Positions 50,441-59,553 of a stretch of DNA of 64,000 nt are shown here, one piece after another; position 1 is the first letter of the stretch; the number at the start of each line of letters is the position of its first letter. The position numbers were made by a program, and so were the translations under genes. The stretch is from Colwellia ponticola (GTDB taxonomy: Bacteria > Pseudomonadota > Gammaproteobacteria > Enterobacterales > Alteromonadaceae). The stretch covers positions 62,001 through 126,000 of the forward strand of contig NZ_SZVP01000003.1 in assembly GCF_005885605.1 (NCBI RefSeq), given 5' to 3'. The notes under the pieces are model-generated. The model made no database searches and had not been told where the DNA came from. It was given only the letters and a program-made list of their open reading frames with translations.

Positions 50441-53400
50441 TCAATTAAAAATATAATGGTTTTTACCGGCCGCTTTAACTTTATACATCAAAGTATCAGC
50501 AACTTTAAGTAGCTCGGTGTCGTTATCACCATCGCCTGGATACATCGCAATACCGATACTACTACCAATAGACGCGTTAATTTTTGACTTGCCGTTCAAG
50601 AGTGCAAACTCTTTTTGCAGTAGTTCTAATACTTTTTCAGCCACATAAGCGGCTTCGTTAGAACTATGTAAACCGGTAAGCAATAACACAAATTCATCAC
50701 CGCCAAAACGTACCACGGTATCTGAGTTTCTCACGCAGCCCTGCAACCGTGCAGCAACTTGTTTTAATAATTCATCACCGACATCATGTCCATAAGTATC
50801 GTTAATGTTTTTAAAGCCATCTAAATCGATAAATAGCACCGCCATTTTAAGAGATTGTCGTTGGTGAAAAGATATTGCGGTACTTAACCTGTCTTTTAAT
50901 AACACTCGATTAGCTAGCCCAGTGAGTTCATCATGGGTAGCCATATGTTTCATTATTTTTTCAAGTTGCTCTCGATGCTTAATTTCAACTTGTAACCTTC
51001 TGTTCCACATAATAATAACGCCCAGCACCAACAACGTTATAACGCCAACTTGTGCCGCAACCTGCAAAACAACGCTTTTATCAAAGCCGGTATTAATCGC
51101 TAACGTAAACCAATTATCGTAAATAATTTGTTTCTCTTTTTCAGTAATTGATAATAAGCCTTTATTCATTATATCTTTTAATAATGGCATTTTTTTATGA
51201 ATAGCAAAATGACTGTCACTTATGCTGACATCGTCCATCATAGACATCATTAGCGTGAGAATATTTTCTTGCTTTAACAGCTGTGTTGCCGAGGCGACAG
51301 AAGTAATAAAGCCATCAACACGCTCTTGTTGTAAGGCAACTAAACCTTGCTCGCGATTTTCAACTAACGTAAAGGTGATTAACGGGTACGTTTTGCGTAA
51401 CCAAGCAATCAAGTGATAGCCTTTAACAATAGCGACTTGCTTGCCCTTAAAATCGCCTAACTTGGTTTGACGCCCATAATAAAGGGGATGCAACATCACC
51501 CAAGGCATTTTCCAATAACTTTCAGAAAAAAGCATATGGCCTTCACGCTCTGGTGTTGGCGCAATACTCGCTATCACATCGACATCATTAGCTAACAAAG
51601 CATCGTATAGCTTCTGCCAGTTATCAAAAGCAACAAAGTCAAAATCGATACTCGTTCGTTCGCTGATTAAATTAAGGATATCGCGGTTGATACCAGAGAA
51701 TTTACCCTTTTCATCACTAAATTCAACCGGTGAGAGGTCATTAATAAAACCTAATCTTATATTTTCATTAGCGGCTAGAAAGGCTTTTTCGCTATCACTT
51801 AAGACAATCTTTTGTGCCTGTTGTTTATAATACGATTTGCCCTTATTATCCTTTAACCACTGGTCTTCAATACTTATTAAAGTATTAATATCTAACTCGT
51901 TAAAGCCAGTATTAATCACTTGTGCTAACTTATAATTTTTTTGATGGATTACAGGCGCTAACTTCACGCTAAACACTGGACTGTCTAACAAATAAAAATG
52001 TGTTTGCAAATTACCTTGCTCCAGCTTTGCTTGCACTACATTAACCAAACCAATCATAGCCGCTATTTCTTTTTGCTCTGCCGCCACAAACATCTCGTCA
52101 ATACTACTAAAATAACGAAGATTCAACCTAGGGTACGCCGCTAACACTTGCTCTTTAATCGTTGAGTTTTGCCAGATACCGATAACCTTATCACTAAACT
52201 GTTGGGTAAATTGCTCAATGGATTCAATGTTAAGGCCTTCAATATCGTTCATATTATTATGAACAAACACCTGCGCCTTAGATGAGTAAATAGCCTTGGT
52301 AAATAAAGTGTTTTCAGTAATCTGAGCATGTTCAGGGTAAGCTAACACTATATCGACTTTTTGCTGCGCGACCATCTCGAGTGCCTCTATCATATCACGG
52401 GCAACAAAATCCACTTTTATACCCACGTGTTTAGACCATAAGCGCCAGACATCAATCAGTAGACCTTGTGGCTTACCTAAGGGACTAACGCCCATATAAG
52501 GAGGATTATTCGATGAAAAAGCGATAAGTAAGCTATTTTCCGGCTTGGTAAATCCTAACCATTGTTGTTCGATAAGATTTCGCTCTTGTATTGATATTTT
52601 TGCAAATCCTTGGTCAATAAAAGGCAGTAAATTAGGCCTGTTTTTAGCCACTGCGACACCGTAATCACTTTGTTGATAGCGCAAGAGCTTATAGGTAGGA
52701 AAGCGTTGTTTTAAGCTATCGTAATCAGAGAGCTCATCGTTAAGCTTTTCTAACCCTGCAAACACCAACACCTCATTATCTAATGCTGCTTGGTATAAAT
52801 CAGGATAACTATCATAAATTTTCAACGCTAATTCGGGCTGGTTTCTTTGTAAGCCTTCAAGATGAACAGAGCCTTTAACAACACCGATACTATAGGGTTT
52901 TAAATCAGCTAAGCTATTTACCGTATTGAGTTTTTTATGAATATAAAGGTGGGTATAAATAGAAAACAGAGGTTGGCTAAATTGTAAGGTTTCTTGCCTT
53001 AACGCTGTGATGACTAAACCGCCATGAATATCAACATTACCTTTAGCGACTTCATTTAGCGTTTCTAACCAAGGTAACAGCACAAACTTAATAGTGACTT
53101 GCTGCTTTTTAGCCCATAAACGCCACATATCAGCCATCAACCCAATCACTTGACCTTGTTTATCAATGGTATGATAGGGAAAAGAGGTTTTATTAATAGC
53201 AATAGTTAATGGCTGCTTAGTCACTACATAATCAGCGTTAGCTGTCTGATTAACTATCTGATTAGTTACGTCATTAGTGACTTTTTCAGGCGTTTGAGTT
53301 GATGCTTGCTTTAATGCATTGTTTGAAACTTGCTTTAGCGCTTCATTAACACCATTTACCTCACTTTTCGCATACACTAGCCCGCTTGAAAAAACAAAAA

Positions 53401-53449
53401 AAATCGCTACGGCAATAGAATAATAACGTGGTTTATAAAAAAAGCTCAA
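50441..53449 (-). CDS. Diguanylate cyclase with three tandem SBP_bac_3 sensor domains
   Basis: 1002 residues. A signal peptide or anchor (about 1-27) and a low-complexity linker (28-75) precede three solute-binding family 3 domains (about 78-300, 305-545, 568-798). These have matching starts: LTIAINKTSFPYHTIDKQG, LLIAFSSNNPPYMGVSPLG and IRLGFINDLSPVEFSDEKG. Then come one TM helix (about 803-824) and GGDEF (about 840-1000) with an intact FGGDEF near 914. It should make c-di-GMP in response to periplasmic amino-acid-like ligands. No RxxD inhibitory site is obvious. It is divergent from cmoA. Confidence 0.92.
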   Translation of the reverse strand: MSFFYKPRYYSIAVAIFFVFSSGLVYAKSEVNGVNEALKQVSNNALKQASTQTPEKVTNDVTNQIVNQTANADYVVTKQPLTIAINKTSFPYHTIDKQGQVIGLMADMWRLWAKKQQVTIKFVLLPWLETLNEVAKGNVDIHGGLVITALRQETLQFSQPLFSIYTHLYIHKKLNTVNSLADLKPYSIGVVKGSVHLEGLQRNQPELALKIYDSYPDLYQAALDNEVLVFAGLEKLNDELSDYDSLKQRFPTYKLLRYQQSDYGVAVAKNRPNLLPFIDQGFAKISIQERNLIEQQWLGFTKPENSLLIAFSSNNPPYMGVSPLGKPQGLLIDVWRLWSKHVGIKVDFVARDMIEALEMVAQQKVDIVLAYPEHAQITENTLFTKAIYSSKAQVFVHNNMNDIEGLNIESIEQFTQQFSDKVIGIWQNSTIKEQVLAAYPRLNLRYFSSIDEMFVAAEQKEIAAMIGLVNVVQAKLEQGNLQTHFYLLDSPVFSVKLAPVIHQKNYKLAQVINTGFNELDINTLISIEDQWLKDNKGKSYYKQQAQKIVLSDSEKAFLAANENIRLGFINDLSPVEFSDEKGKFSGINRDILNLISERTSIDFDFVAFDNWQKLYDALLANDVDVIASIAPTPEREGHMLFSESYWKMPWVMLHPLYYGRQTKLGDFKGKQVAIVKGYHLIAWLRKTYPLITFTLVENREQGLVALQQERVDGFITSVASATQLLKQENILTLMMSMMDDVSISDSHFAIHKKMPLLKDIMNKGLLSITEKEKQIIYDNWFTLAINTGFDKSVVLQVAAQVGVITLLVLGVIIMWNRRLQVEIKHREQLEKIMKHMATHDELTGLANRVLLKDRLSTAISFHQRQSLKMAVLFIDLDGFKNINDTYGHDVGDELLKQVAARLQGCVRNSDTVVRFGGDEFVLLLTGLHSSNEAAYVAEKVLELLQKEFALLNGKSKINASIGSSIGIAMYPGDGDNDTELLKVADTLMYKVKAAGKNHYIFN

Positions 53450-53585
53450 AAAAATACCCTATAAATATAGCGTTGCTAATAAGATCGGTTAAAATAGGTC
53501 ATCATACTTTATATAAAAGGCGACTTGATGACAGCGTTTATTAACATCATAGTTCGCTAACACCACAGTGAAAATAATCAACACC

Positions 53586-54320
53586 ATGCATGATTCTGAT
53601 ACCGATTTAATTTATTCACAAGCACATAAACAGGTAAAAAACTTTACCTTTGATGCGCAAGTTGTGGAAGTTTTCCCTGACATGATCTCCCGCTCTGTAC
53701 CAGGTTACAATACTATTATCGACACTATAGGTCGACTTAGCCAACAATTTGTTCAAGATAATAGTAATATTTATGATTTAGGCTGCTCTTTAGGCGCAGC
53801 AACACTCGCTATGCGTAAAGGAATTAGTGCCAACAACTGTAAAATTATTGGCGTTGATAATTCAAGCGATATGGTTAAACGATGTAAAATGCATGTTGAG
53901 GCTTTTAAAGGTAAAACACCGGTAAGTATTATTGAAGGTAATATTCAAGACATTAACATAGAAAATGCTTCTATGGTGGTGTTAAATTTCACTTTACAGT
54001 TTATTGAAAAATCACAACGACAAGCCTTACTAACGACGATAGCTAAAGGCTTAAACCCAGGTGGTTTATTGGTGCTGTCTGAAAAAATATCCAGTGATGA
54101 TAACGTTATTGATGATGTACTCATTGACTTACACCATAAATTTAAAGGCGATAATGGTTATAGTGAATTAGAAGTTGCACAAAAACGCAGCGCGCTTGAA
54201 AAAGTGATGCTAACCGATACGCTTGAGGTACATAAAGAGCGTTTACACCAAGCAGGCTTTAGCCACGCATCATTATGGTTTCAATGCTTTAATTTCACTT
54301 CACTTATCGCTATTAAGTAG
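53586..54320 (+). CDS. cmoA: Carboxy-SAM synthase
   Basis: 244 residues from the ATG at 53586. [19 protein letters not shown] and the SAM-site [16 protein letters not shown] motif ([19 protein letters not shown]) are typical of CmoA, which makes carboxy-S-adenosylmethionine from SAM and prephenate. An in-frame GTG at 53568 would add six residues. The product is used by CmoB, encoded 49 nt downstream, to form cmo5U at tRNA wobble position 34. Confidence 0.95.
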   Translation: MHDSDTDLIYSQAHKQVKNFTFDAQVVEVFPDMISRSVPGYNTIIDTIGRLSQQFVQDNSNIYDLGCSLGAATLAMRKGISANNCKIIGVDNSSDMVKRCKMHVEAFKGKTPVSIIEGNIQDINIENASMVVLNFTLQFIEKSQRQALLTTIAKGLNPGGLLVLSEKISSDDNVIDDVLIDLHHKFKGDNGYSELEVAQKRSALEKVMLTDTLEVHKERLHQAGFSHASLWFQCFNFTSLIAIK

Positions 54321-54369
54321 CACTGTCAAATAACCAATACGCCACATTCCAACGACATAGTAGACATTT

Positions 54370-55338
54370 ATGAAACACTTTAACCACTTTTATCAACAAA
54401 TTGCGACTAATCGTTTAGGTCATTGGCTAAATACCCTACCAGCACAATTAAGCGACTGGCATGAAAACAACCTGCATGGCGAATTTAAGCATTGGCAAAA
54501 AACACTCGATGCCTTACCTGTTGTTAGCACAGATGCCAGCATTGATATTGTTAATACCGTTAAAGTAGGTGAACTCGGTGATTTAGATCAGGGACAATTT
54601 AAACGCCTTGAAAATTTAATGAAAAAGTTTAAACCTTGGCGTAAAGGCCCGTACCATATTCATGGCTTACACATTGACACCGAATGGCGTAGTGATTTTA
54701 AATGGGATCGTTTAGCTGAGCATATTAGTGATTTATCAGGTAAGTACGTATTAGATATTGGTTGCGGTAGCGGCTATCACTTATGGCGTATGCGCGGCGC
54801 AGGTGCAAAGTTTGTGGTGGGTATTGACCCAACTCAGCTATTTTTAATGCAATTTAATGCCATAAAGCATTTTATAGATGATGACCAAGTACATTTATTA
54901 CCACTAGGCGTTGAACAACTCCCTGAGCTAAAGGCGTTTGATACGGTTTTTGCCATGGGGGTATTGTATCATCGTCGTTCACCGATAGATTTTCTTTACC
55001 AATTAAAAGCCCAGCTAGTTAAAGGCGGCGAATTAGTGTTAGAAACCCTCATTGTTGATGGCGATGAAAACACCGTATTAGTCCCTGGTGAACGTTACGC
55101 TAAAATGCGTAATGTCTGGTTTTTACCCAGTGAAAAAGCGATGTGTGCTTGGTTAGAGCGCTGTGGATTTAGCAATGTTCGCGTAGTAAACACCGACATC
55201 ACCGCTATAGACGAGCAACGAAAAACCCAGTGGATAGATACTGAGTCATTACAAGATTTTCTTGACCCTGATGACAGCAGTAAAACTATAGAAGGTTACC
55301 CTGCTCCCAAACGAGCAATATTTATTGCTAATACTTAA
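54370..55338 (+). CDS. cmoB: tRNA uridine-34 carboxymethyltransferase
   Basis: 322 residues. The [20 protein letters not shown] segment and the Rossmann motif [15 protein letters not shown] are CmoB hallmarks, followed by [15 protein letters not shown]. It transfers the carboxymethyl group from carboxy-SAM to 5-hydroxyuridine-34 in tRNA. It forms an operon with cmoA. Repeat DNA begins within a few bases of the stop codon. Confidence 0.96.
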   Translation: MKHFNHFYQQIATNRLGHWLNTLPAQLSDWHENNLHGEFKHWQKTLDALPVVSTDASIDIVNTVKVGELGDLDQGQFKRLENLMKKFKPWRKGPYHIHGLHIDTEWRSDFKWDRLAEHISDLSGKYVLDIGCGSGYHLWRMRGAGAKFVVGIDPTQLFLMQFNAIKHFIDDDQVHLLPLGVEQLPELKAFDTVFAMGVLYHRRSPIDFLYQLKAQLVKGGELVLETLIVDGDENTVLVPGERYAKMRNVWFLPSEKAMCAWLERCGFSNVRVVNTDITAIDEQRKTQWIDTESLQDFLDPDDSSKTIEGYPAPKRAIFIANT

Positions 55339-55340
55339 AA

Positions 55341-55640
55341 GCTAAAGATGTTGAACCACCGATTACGCGTAGGTCGATGCTTGCCTCGACAAAGTCCCTG
55401 AAAGGGAATATGAGATAACCGCCATCATTTTTGATCAAACCGTCGGGCCTCACTGCGCTCGTGCCGACCTACAAATAAATTTACACGTAGGTCGATGCTT
55501 GCCTCGACAAAGTCCCTGAAAGGGAATATGAGATAACCGCCATCATTTTTGATCAAACCGTCGGGCCTCACTGCGCTCGTGCCGACCTACAAATAAATTT
55601 ACACGTAGGTCGATGCTTGCCTCGACAATATCTGGCAAAA
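55341..55640. repeat. 118-bp tandem array of C/D-type REP pairs after cmoB
   Basis: GTAGGTCGATGCTTGCCTCG starts at 55369, 55487 and 55605 (period 118 bp, 2.2 copies, essentially identical). Each full unit also carries CCTGAAAGGG, a spacer, and an inverted D-type REP (GTCGGGCCTCACTGCGCTCG...GCCGACCTAC). The pair core is 104 bp and the linker only 14 bp. A TTGAACCACCGA motif lies between the cmoB stop and the array. The rest of the 449-nt gap (to 55787) is AT-rich and probably holds the dGTPase promoter. Confidence 0.92.
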
Positions 55641-55787
55641 CATGATAAAAAACAAACGGTAATCTACTCATATCTCACTACTAATTTCCCAGTAAATAGG
55701 TTAAGTTATAATGACTTAACTTATCTTATTTAGTAAAAACAACCCTGTTTAACTCAAGCGTTAATCAAGTTTACGCTAAGGAATGCT

Positions 55788-57146
55788 ATGAACGATGTGT
55801 GGTTAGCAAGACGACTTAAAAAAGTAACTAACAGGCAGCAAGATCACCGAGACCCTTTTCAGCGCGATCGCGCTCGAATACTACATTCTGCCTCCTTTCG
55901 CCGCTTACAATCTAAAACCCAAGTAATGGGTAGCGGTCAAAGTGACTTTTACCGTACGCGTTTAACGCATTCATTAGAAGCGGCGCAAATAGGCTCAGGT
56001 ATTACCGCACAGCTACGCAGCAAAGAGCCTGCTCTGTGCGAAGCGCTTCTCCTCAATAGCGATAGCTTAATTGAAACCATTTGCTTAGCTCATGATATTG
56101 GCCACCCTCCTTTTGGTCATGGTGGTGAAATAGCGCTAAATTATATGATGCGTGATCATGGTGGTTTTGAAGGCAATGGCCAAACACTACGTATAGTGGC
56201 TCGTTTAGAAACCTTTAGTGAACACTTTGGTATGAATTTAACCCGTAGAACACTACTGGGATTAATGAAATATCCACAGTTGATAGACACACTCTGTAAA
56301 GCTATAAAACCAAGCACTATTGGTAATTTTCGACAACTTAAAGCCGACGAATGGCATCCACCTAAAGGCTTATATAGTGATGATCAAGACATTATTGACT
56401 GGATACTTGCCCCCTTATCACAAGCTGATCGCACTTTATTTCAAAGCATCAGTTGCCAAGAGAACGCGCTCCAAGGTAAAAGCCACCATTATAAAACCCT
56501 CTTCAAATCATTAGATTGCTCAATTATGGAACTAGCCGATGACATTGCTTATGGCATTCATGATCTTGAAGATGCCATAGTAACGAAAGTGGTTAACCGT
56601 GATGATTTTGATCGTGAAGTCATACAAAAACTGCAAAAAATAGACGATGTATGGCTAAAAAAATACAGTAAAACGTTAGCAAATAAGCTTTTTAGTGATC
56701 ACCATCACTTGCAAAAAGATGCTATTGGCGGCTTAGTAAACTACCTGATTACCGCCATAGAGATTACTGATTTAAATAAACAAAACGATATAAATTTTGC
56801 CGAGCCGCTACTTCGCTATAACGCAACCTTATCAACACCTACCGCCAAAGCACTGCAAATATTTAAAGACTTTGTTTACTTTTATGTGATTAAATTAACC
56901 AGCTTGCAACGCTTGGAATATAAAGGTCAGCAAATAGTGATGGAGCTTTTTGAAGCGTTATCATCTGACCCTATGCGCTTACTGCCCAGTAATAGCGCTA
57001 AACGTTGGCAACAAGCCGTAGATGACAATAAAAATCCCCAGCGAATAATAGCTGACTACATTGCAGGTATGACCGATGACTATGCCACACGCCTTTATCA
57101 ATCACTGTTTAGTGTGCATGGTTCGTCAACTTACCAATTAAACTAA
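55788..57146 (+). CDS. dGTPase-family HD hydrolase
   Basis: 452 residues. The HD-superfamily metal sites are TRLTHSLEAAQIG, AHDIGHPPFGHGGE (about residues 100-113) and MELADDIAYGIHDLED. This matches deoxyguanosine triphosphate triphosphohydrolase (dGTP to deoxyguanosine plus triphosphate). The length and the N-terminal DPFQRDRARILHSASFRRLQ place it with the Shewanella/Vibrio-type dGTPases, some of which deplete dNTPs during phage infection. Housekeeping nucleotide control is equally possible. It lies between two REP arrays. Confidence 0.9.
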   Translation: MNDVWLARRLKKVTNRQQDHRDPFQRDRARILHSASFRRLQSKTQVMGSGQSDFYRTRLTHSLEAAQIGSGITAQLRSKEPALCEALLLNSDSLIETICLAHDIGHPPFGHGGEIALNYMMRDHGGFEGNGQTLRIVARLETFSEHFGMNLTRRTLLGLMKYPQLIDTLCKAIKPSTIGNFRQLKADEWHPPKGLYSDDQDIIDWILAPLSQADRTLFQSISCQENALQGKSHHYKTLFKSLDCSIMELADDIAYGIHDLEDAIVTKVVNRDDFDREVIQKLQKIDDVWLKKYSKTLANKLFSDHHHLQKDAIGGLVNYLITAIEITDLNKQNDINFAEPLLRYNATLSTPTAKALQIFKDFVYFYVIKLTSLQRLEYKGQQIVMELFEALSSDPMRLLPSNSAKRWQQAVDDNKNPQRIIADYIAGMTDDYATRLYQSLFSVHGSSTYQLN

Positions 57147-57194
57147 AACCAGCCCTACGTAGAAACACCACAAACCATCACCTGCACTTTTTGT

Positions 57195-58045
57195 GTAGGT
57201 TGGCCTTTAGGCCGTCACAGTAATACTATTGTTAATGGTTTTAGACGGGCTAAAGCCCGACCTACCTAGAGATACCACAACCCCCAACCTGCACTTTTTG
57301 TGTAGGTTGGCCTTTAGGCCATCACGGTAATACTATTGTTAATGGTTTTTGACGGGCTAAAGCCCGACCTACATAGAGACACCAAAAACCATCACCTGTA
57401 CTTCTTGTGTAGGTTGGCCTTTAGGCCATCACACTAATATTATTCTTTGACGCTTTTGACGGGCTAAAGCCCGACCTACGTAAAGATACCAAAAACCATC
57501 ACCTGCACTTTTTGTGTAGGTTGGCCTTTAGGCCATCACACTAATATTATTCTTTGACGCTTTTGACGGGCTAAAGCCCGACCTACGTAGAGATACCACC
57601 AACCCCAACCTGCACTGCTTGTGTAGGTTGGCCTTTAGGCCGTCACAGTAATACTATTGTTAATGGTTTTAGACGGGCTAAAGCCCGACCTACATAGAGA
57701 CACCACCAACCCCAACCTGCACTTTTTATGTAGGTAGGCCTTTAGGCCGTCACACTAATATTATTCTTTGACGCTTTTGACGGGCTAAAGCCCGACCTAC
57801 ATAGAGACACCAAAAACCATCACCTGTACTTCTTGTGTAGGTCGGCCTTTAGGCCGTCACGGCAATACTATTGTTAATGGTTTTTGACGGGCTAAAGCCC
57901 GACCTACCTAGAGACACCACCAACCCCAACCTGCACTTTTTGTGTAGGTCGGCCTTTAGGCCATCACGGTAATACTATTGTTAATGGTTTTAGACGGGCT
58001 AAAGCCCGACCTACGTAGAGATACCACAAACCCCGACCTACGTTA
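57195..58045. repeat. 107-bp tandem BIME array, 8 copies
   Basis: GTAGGTTGGCCTTTAGGCC or a one-base variant begins at 57195, 57302, 57409, 57516, 57623, 57730, 57837 and 57944, an exact 107-bp period throughout. The pair core is 71 bp, with inverted GACGGGCTAAAGCCCGACCT at its end; the linker is 36 bp. Two spacer versions (AATACTATTGTTAATGG and AATATTATTCTTTGACGC) and two linker versions (CAACCCCAACC, AAAACCATCACC) alternate in a mosaic. A truncated ninth linker ends the array. It fills most of the 986-nt gap between the dGTPase and patatin genes. Confidence 0.96.
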
Positions 58046-58132
58046 AATAAACTATTAATGCCTTACTGATAAAAGTCAGTTAAGCTAACGCGGTAAGCTC
58101 CACCAAAAGATAAAAATGAGAACATTGCGACA

Positions 58133-59215
58133 ATGCTAGAAATATACGCAGGCAAAAATGCCTTAAAGACCATTCAAGAACAAGGCTTTAACCAAGAGCT
58201 ATTTACTCATTTTTTAGGTGCCAGTGGTGGACCTAAATGGTTTACGGTCTTTGGCTTAGACAAATACCTATTTGGCGAGTTTTTTCACAATAGAAACACC
58301 GAGCTTAATTTACTCGGCTCAAGCGCTGGTGCTTTTCGCGCAGCCTGTTTAACACAAAGTAATCCTGTGCAAGCCATTGAAGGTTTGGCTTATAATTATG
58401 CCAATATGGTTTACTCTAAAAAACCGAGTGCAAAAGAAATATCGACTAAAGCCGCTGACATAGTTAACCAGCTATTTACTGACAACCGTGCTGATGAAGT
58501 AATCAATAACAACATTTTTAAAGCACACTTTTTAGTGGCTAAATGTAATGGTTTAACCGCCAGTGATAATAAAGTAATGCAAACGGCTGGTTTATTTAAT
58601 AGTTGGTTACTGAACAAGCTTGATAGAAAATTACTCGCTAAGCAATACCAACGTTATATATTTAAACAGCCCAGCAGTAACTTGCTAATAAATGACCCAT
58701 ATAACTTTAACACTGTTTACCAAAACTTAACCCGTGAAAATATTAAAAGCGCAGTACTGGCTTCAGGTTCAATCCCCTTGGTAATGTCGGGTGTTAAAAA
58801 TATTCAAGGAGCGGCAAAAGGAACTTATCGAGATGGTGGTATTATTGATTACCACTTTGATTTTTCACTGCAAAAAAGTAGTGTTGTAACAAAGAATAAC
58901 CCTAATGAGTGCGGCTTAACATTGTATCCGCACTTTAGTAGCGAACCCAAAGCAGGATGGTTTGACAAAAACTCGACACGTAAAGTGCTAGCGAGTAGTT
59001 ATGACAATACCGTATTACTGTCACCTTCTAAAAAGTTTATTAAATCACTGCCTTTTAGTAAAATACCCGATAGAACTGACTTTACTAAGTTAGATGCCAA
59101 TACTCGAATTAACTACTGGCAGCAAGTATTAACTCAAACAGATATATTAGCCGAATGCTTTCATGAGTTTGTTACCAAACAAGGTATAAGCCAAATAAAA
59201 GCCTTTACACCATAA
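58133..59215 (+). CDS. Patatin-like phospholipase
   Basis: 360 residues. The oxyanion segment ASGGPKWFTVFGLDKYLF (about residues 31-48), the Ser nucleophile in LLGSSAGAF (GxSxG, about 63) and the Asp of the dyad in YRDGGIIDYHFD (DGG) are all in place. There is no signal peptide. It is probably an acyl hydrolase of phospholipid or neutral lipid in the cytoplasm. The gene is isolated between two REP regions. Confidence 0.87.
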   Translation: MLEIYAGKNALKTIQEQGFNQELFTHFLGASGGPKWFTVFGLDKYLFGEFFHNRNTELNLLGSSAGAFRAACLTQSNPVQAIEGLAYNYANMVYSKKPSAKEISTKAADIVNQLFTDNRADEVINNNIFKAHFLVAKCNGLTASDNKVMQTAGLFNSWLLNKLDRKLLAKQYQRYIFKQPSSNLLINDPYNFNTVYQNLTRENIKSAVLASGSIPLVMSGVKNIQGAAKGTYRDGGIIDYHFDFSLQKSSVVTKNNPNECGLTLYPHFSSEPKAGWFDKNSTRKVLASSYDNTVLLSPSKKFIKSLPFSKIPDRTDFTKLDANTRINYWQQVLTQTDILAECFHEFVTKQGISQIKAFTP

Positions 59216-59258
59216 ATCAATACCTTATGTAGACAATGGTTTAACCTATCAACTTTAT

Positions 59259-59553
59259 GTAGGTTGGCCTTTAGGCCATCACGGTAATACTATTGTTAAT
59301 GGTTTTTGACGGGCTAAAGCCCGACCTACGTAGTGACAAACCACAAGTGCCTGTTACGTTAAGAGCCAAAAAAAATCTGCACTCCAACCAACAGCGTCAT
59401 TCCCGAATTGTCCTATCGGGAATCCATTTTTATGTAGGTTGGCCTTTAGGCCATCACGGTAATATTTGTCTTATTGCTCTGACGGCCTAAAGGCCGACCT
59501 ACATAGTGCACACCACAAACCCCGACCTACGTAGAGACACCACAAACTACGAC
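59259..59553. repeat. Two REP pairs and other repeats between patatin gene and pgi
   Basis: A standard 71-bp pair (59259-59329: GTAGGTTGGCCTTTAGGCC facing GACGGGCTAAAGCCCGACCT) and a second 69-bp pair at 59434-59502, whose right arm is GACGGCCTAAAGGCCGACCT. Between them is a different palindrome (TCATTCCCG...CGGGAATCCAT). Three short CGACCTACGTAG fragments follow and run into the end of pgi. Open frames here are repeat artefacts. Confidence 0.88.

Noticed and set aside
57195..58045. Regularly spaced repeats resembling a CRISPR array
   Set aside because: The 107-bp units are repeated in full; the segments between palindromes are shared, not unique spacers. No cas genes are present, and each unit contains two inverted palindromes.
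59293..59490. Open frame of 65 codons upstream of pgi
   Set aside because: It lies wholly in REP pairs; the protein is a translation of palindromes.
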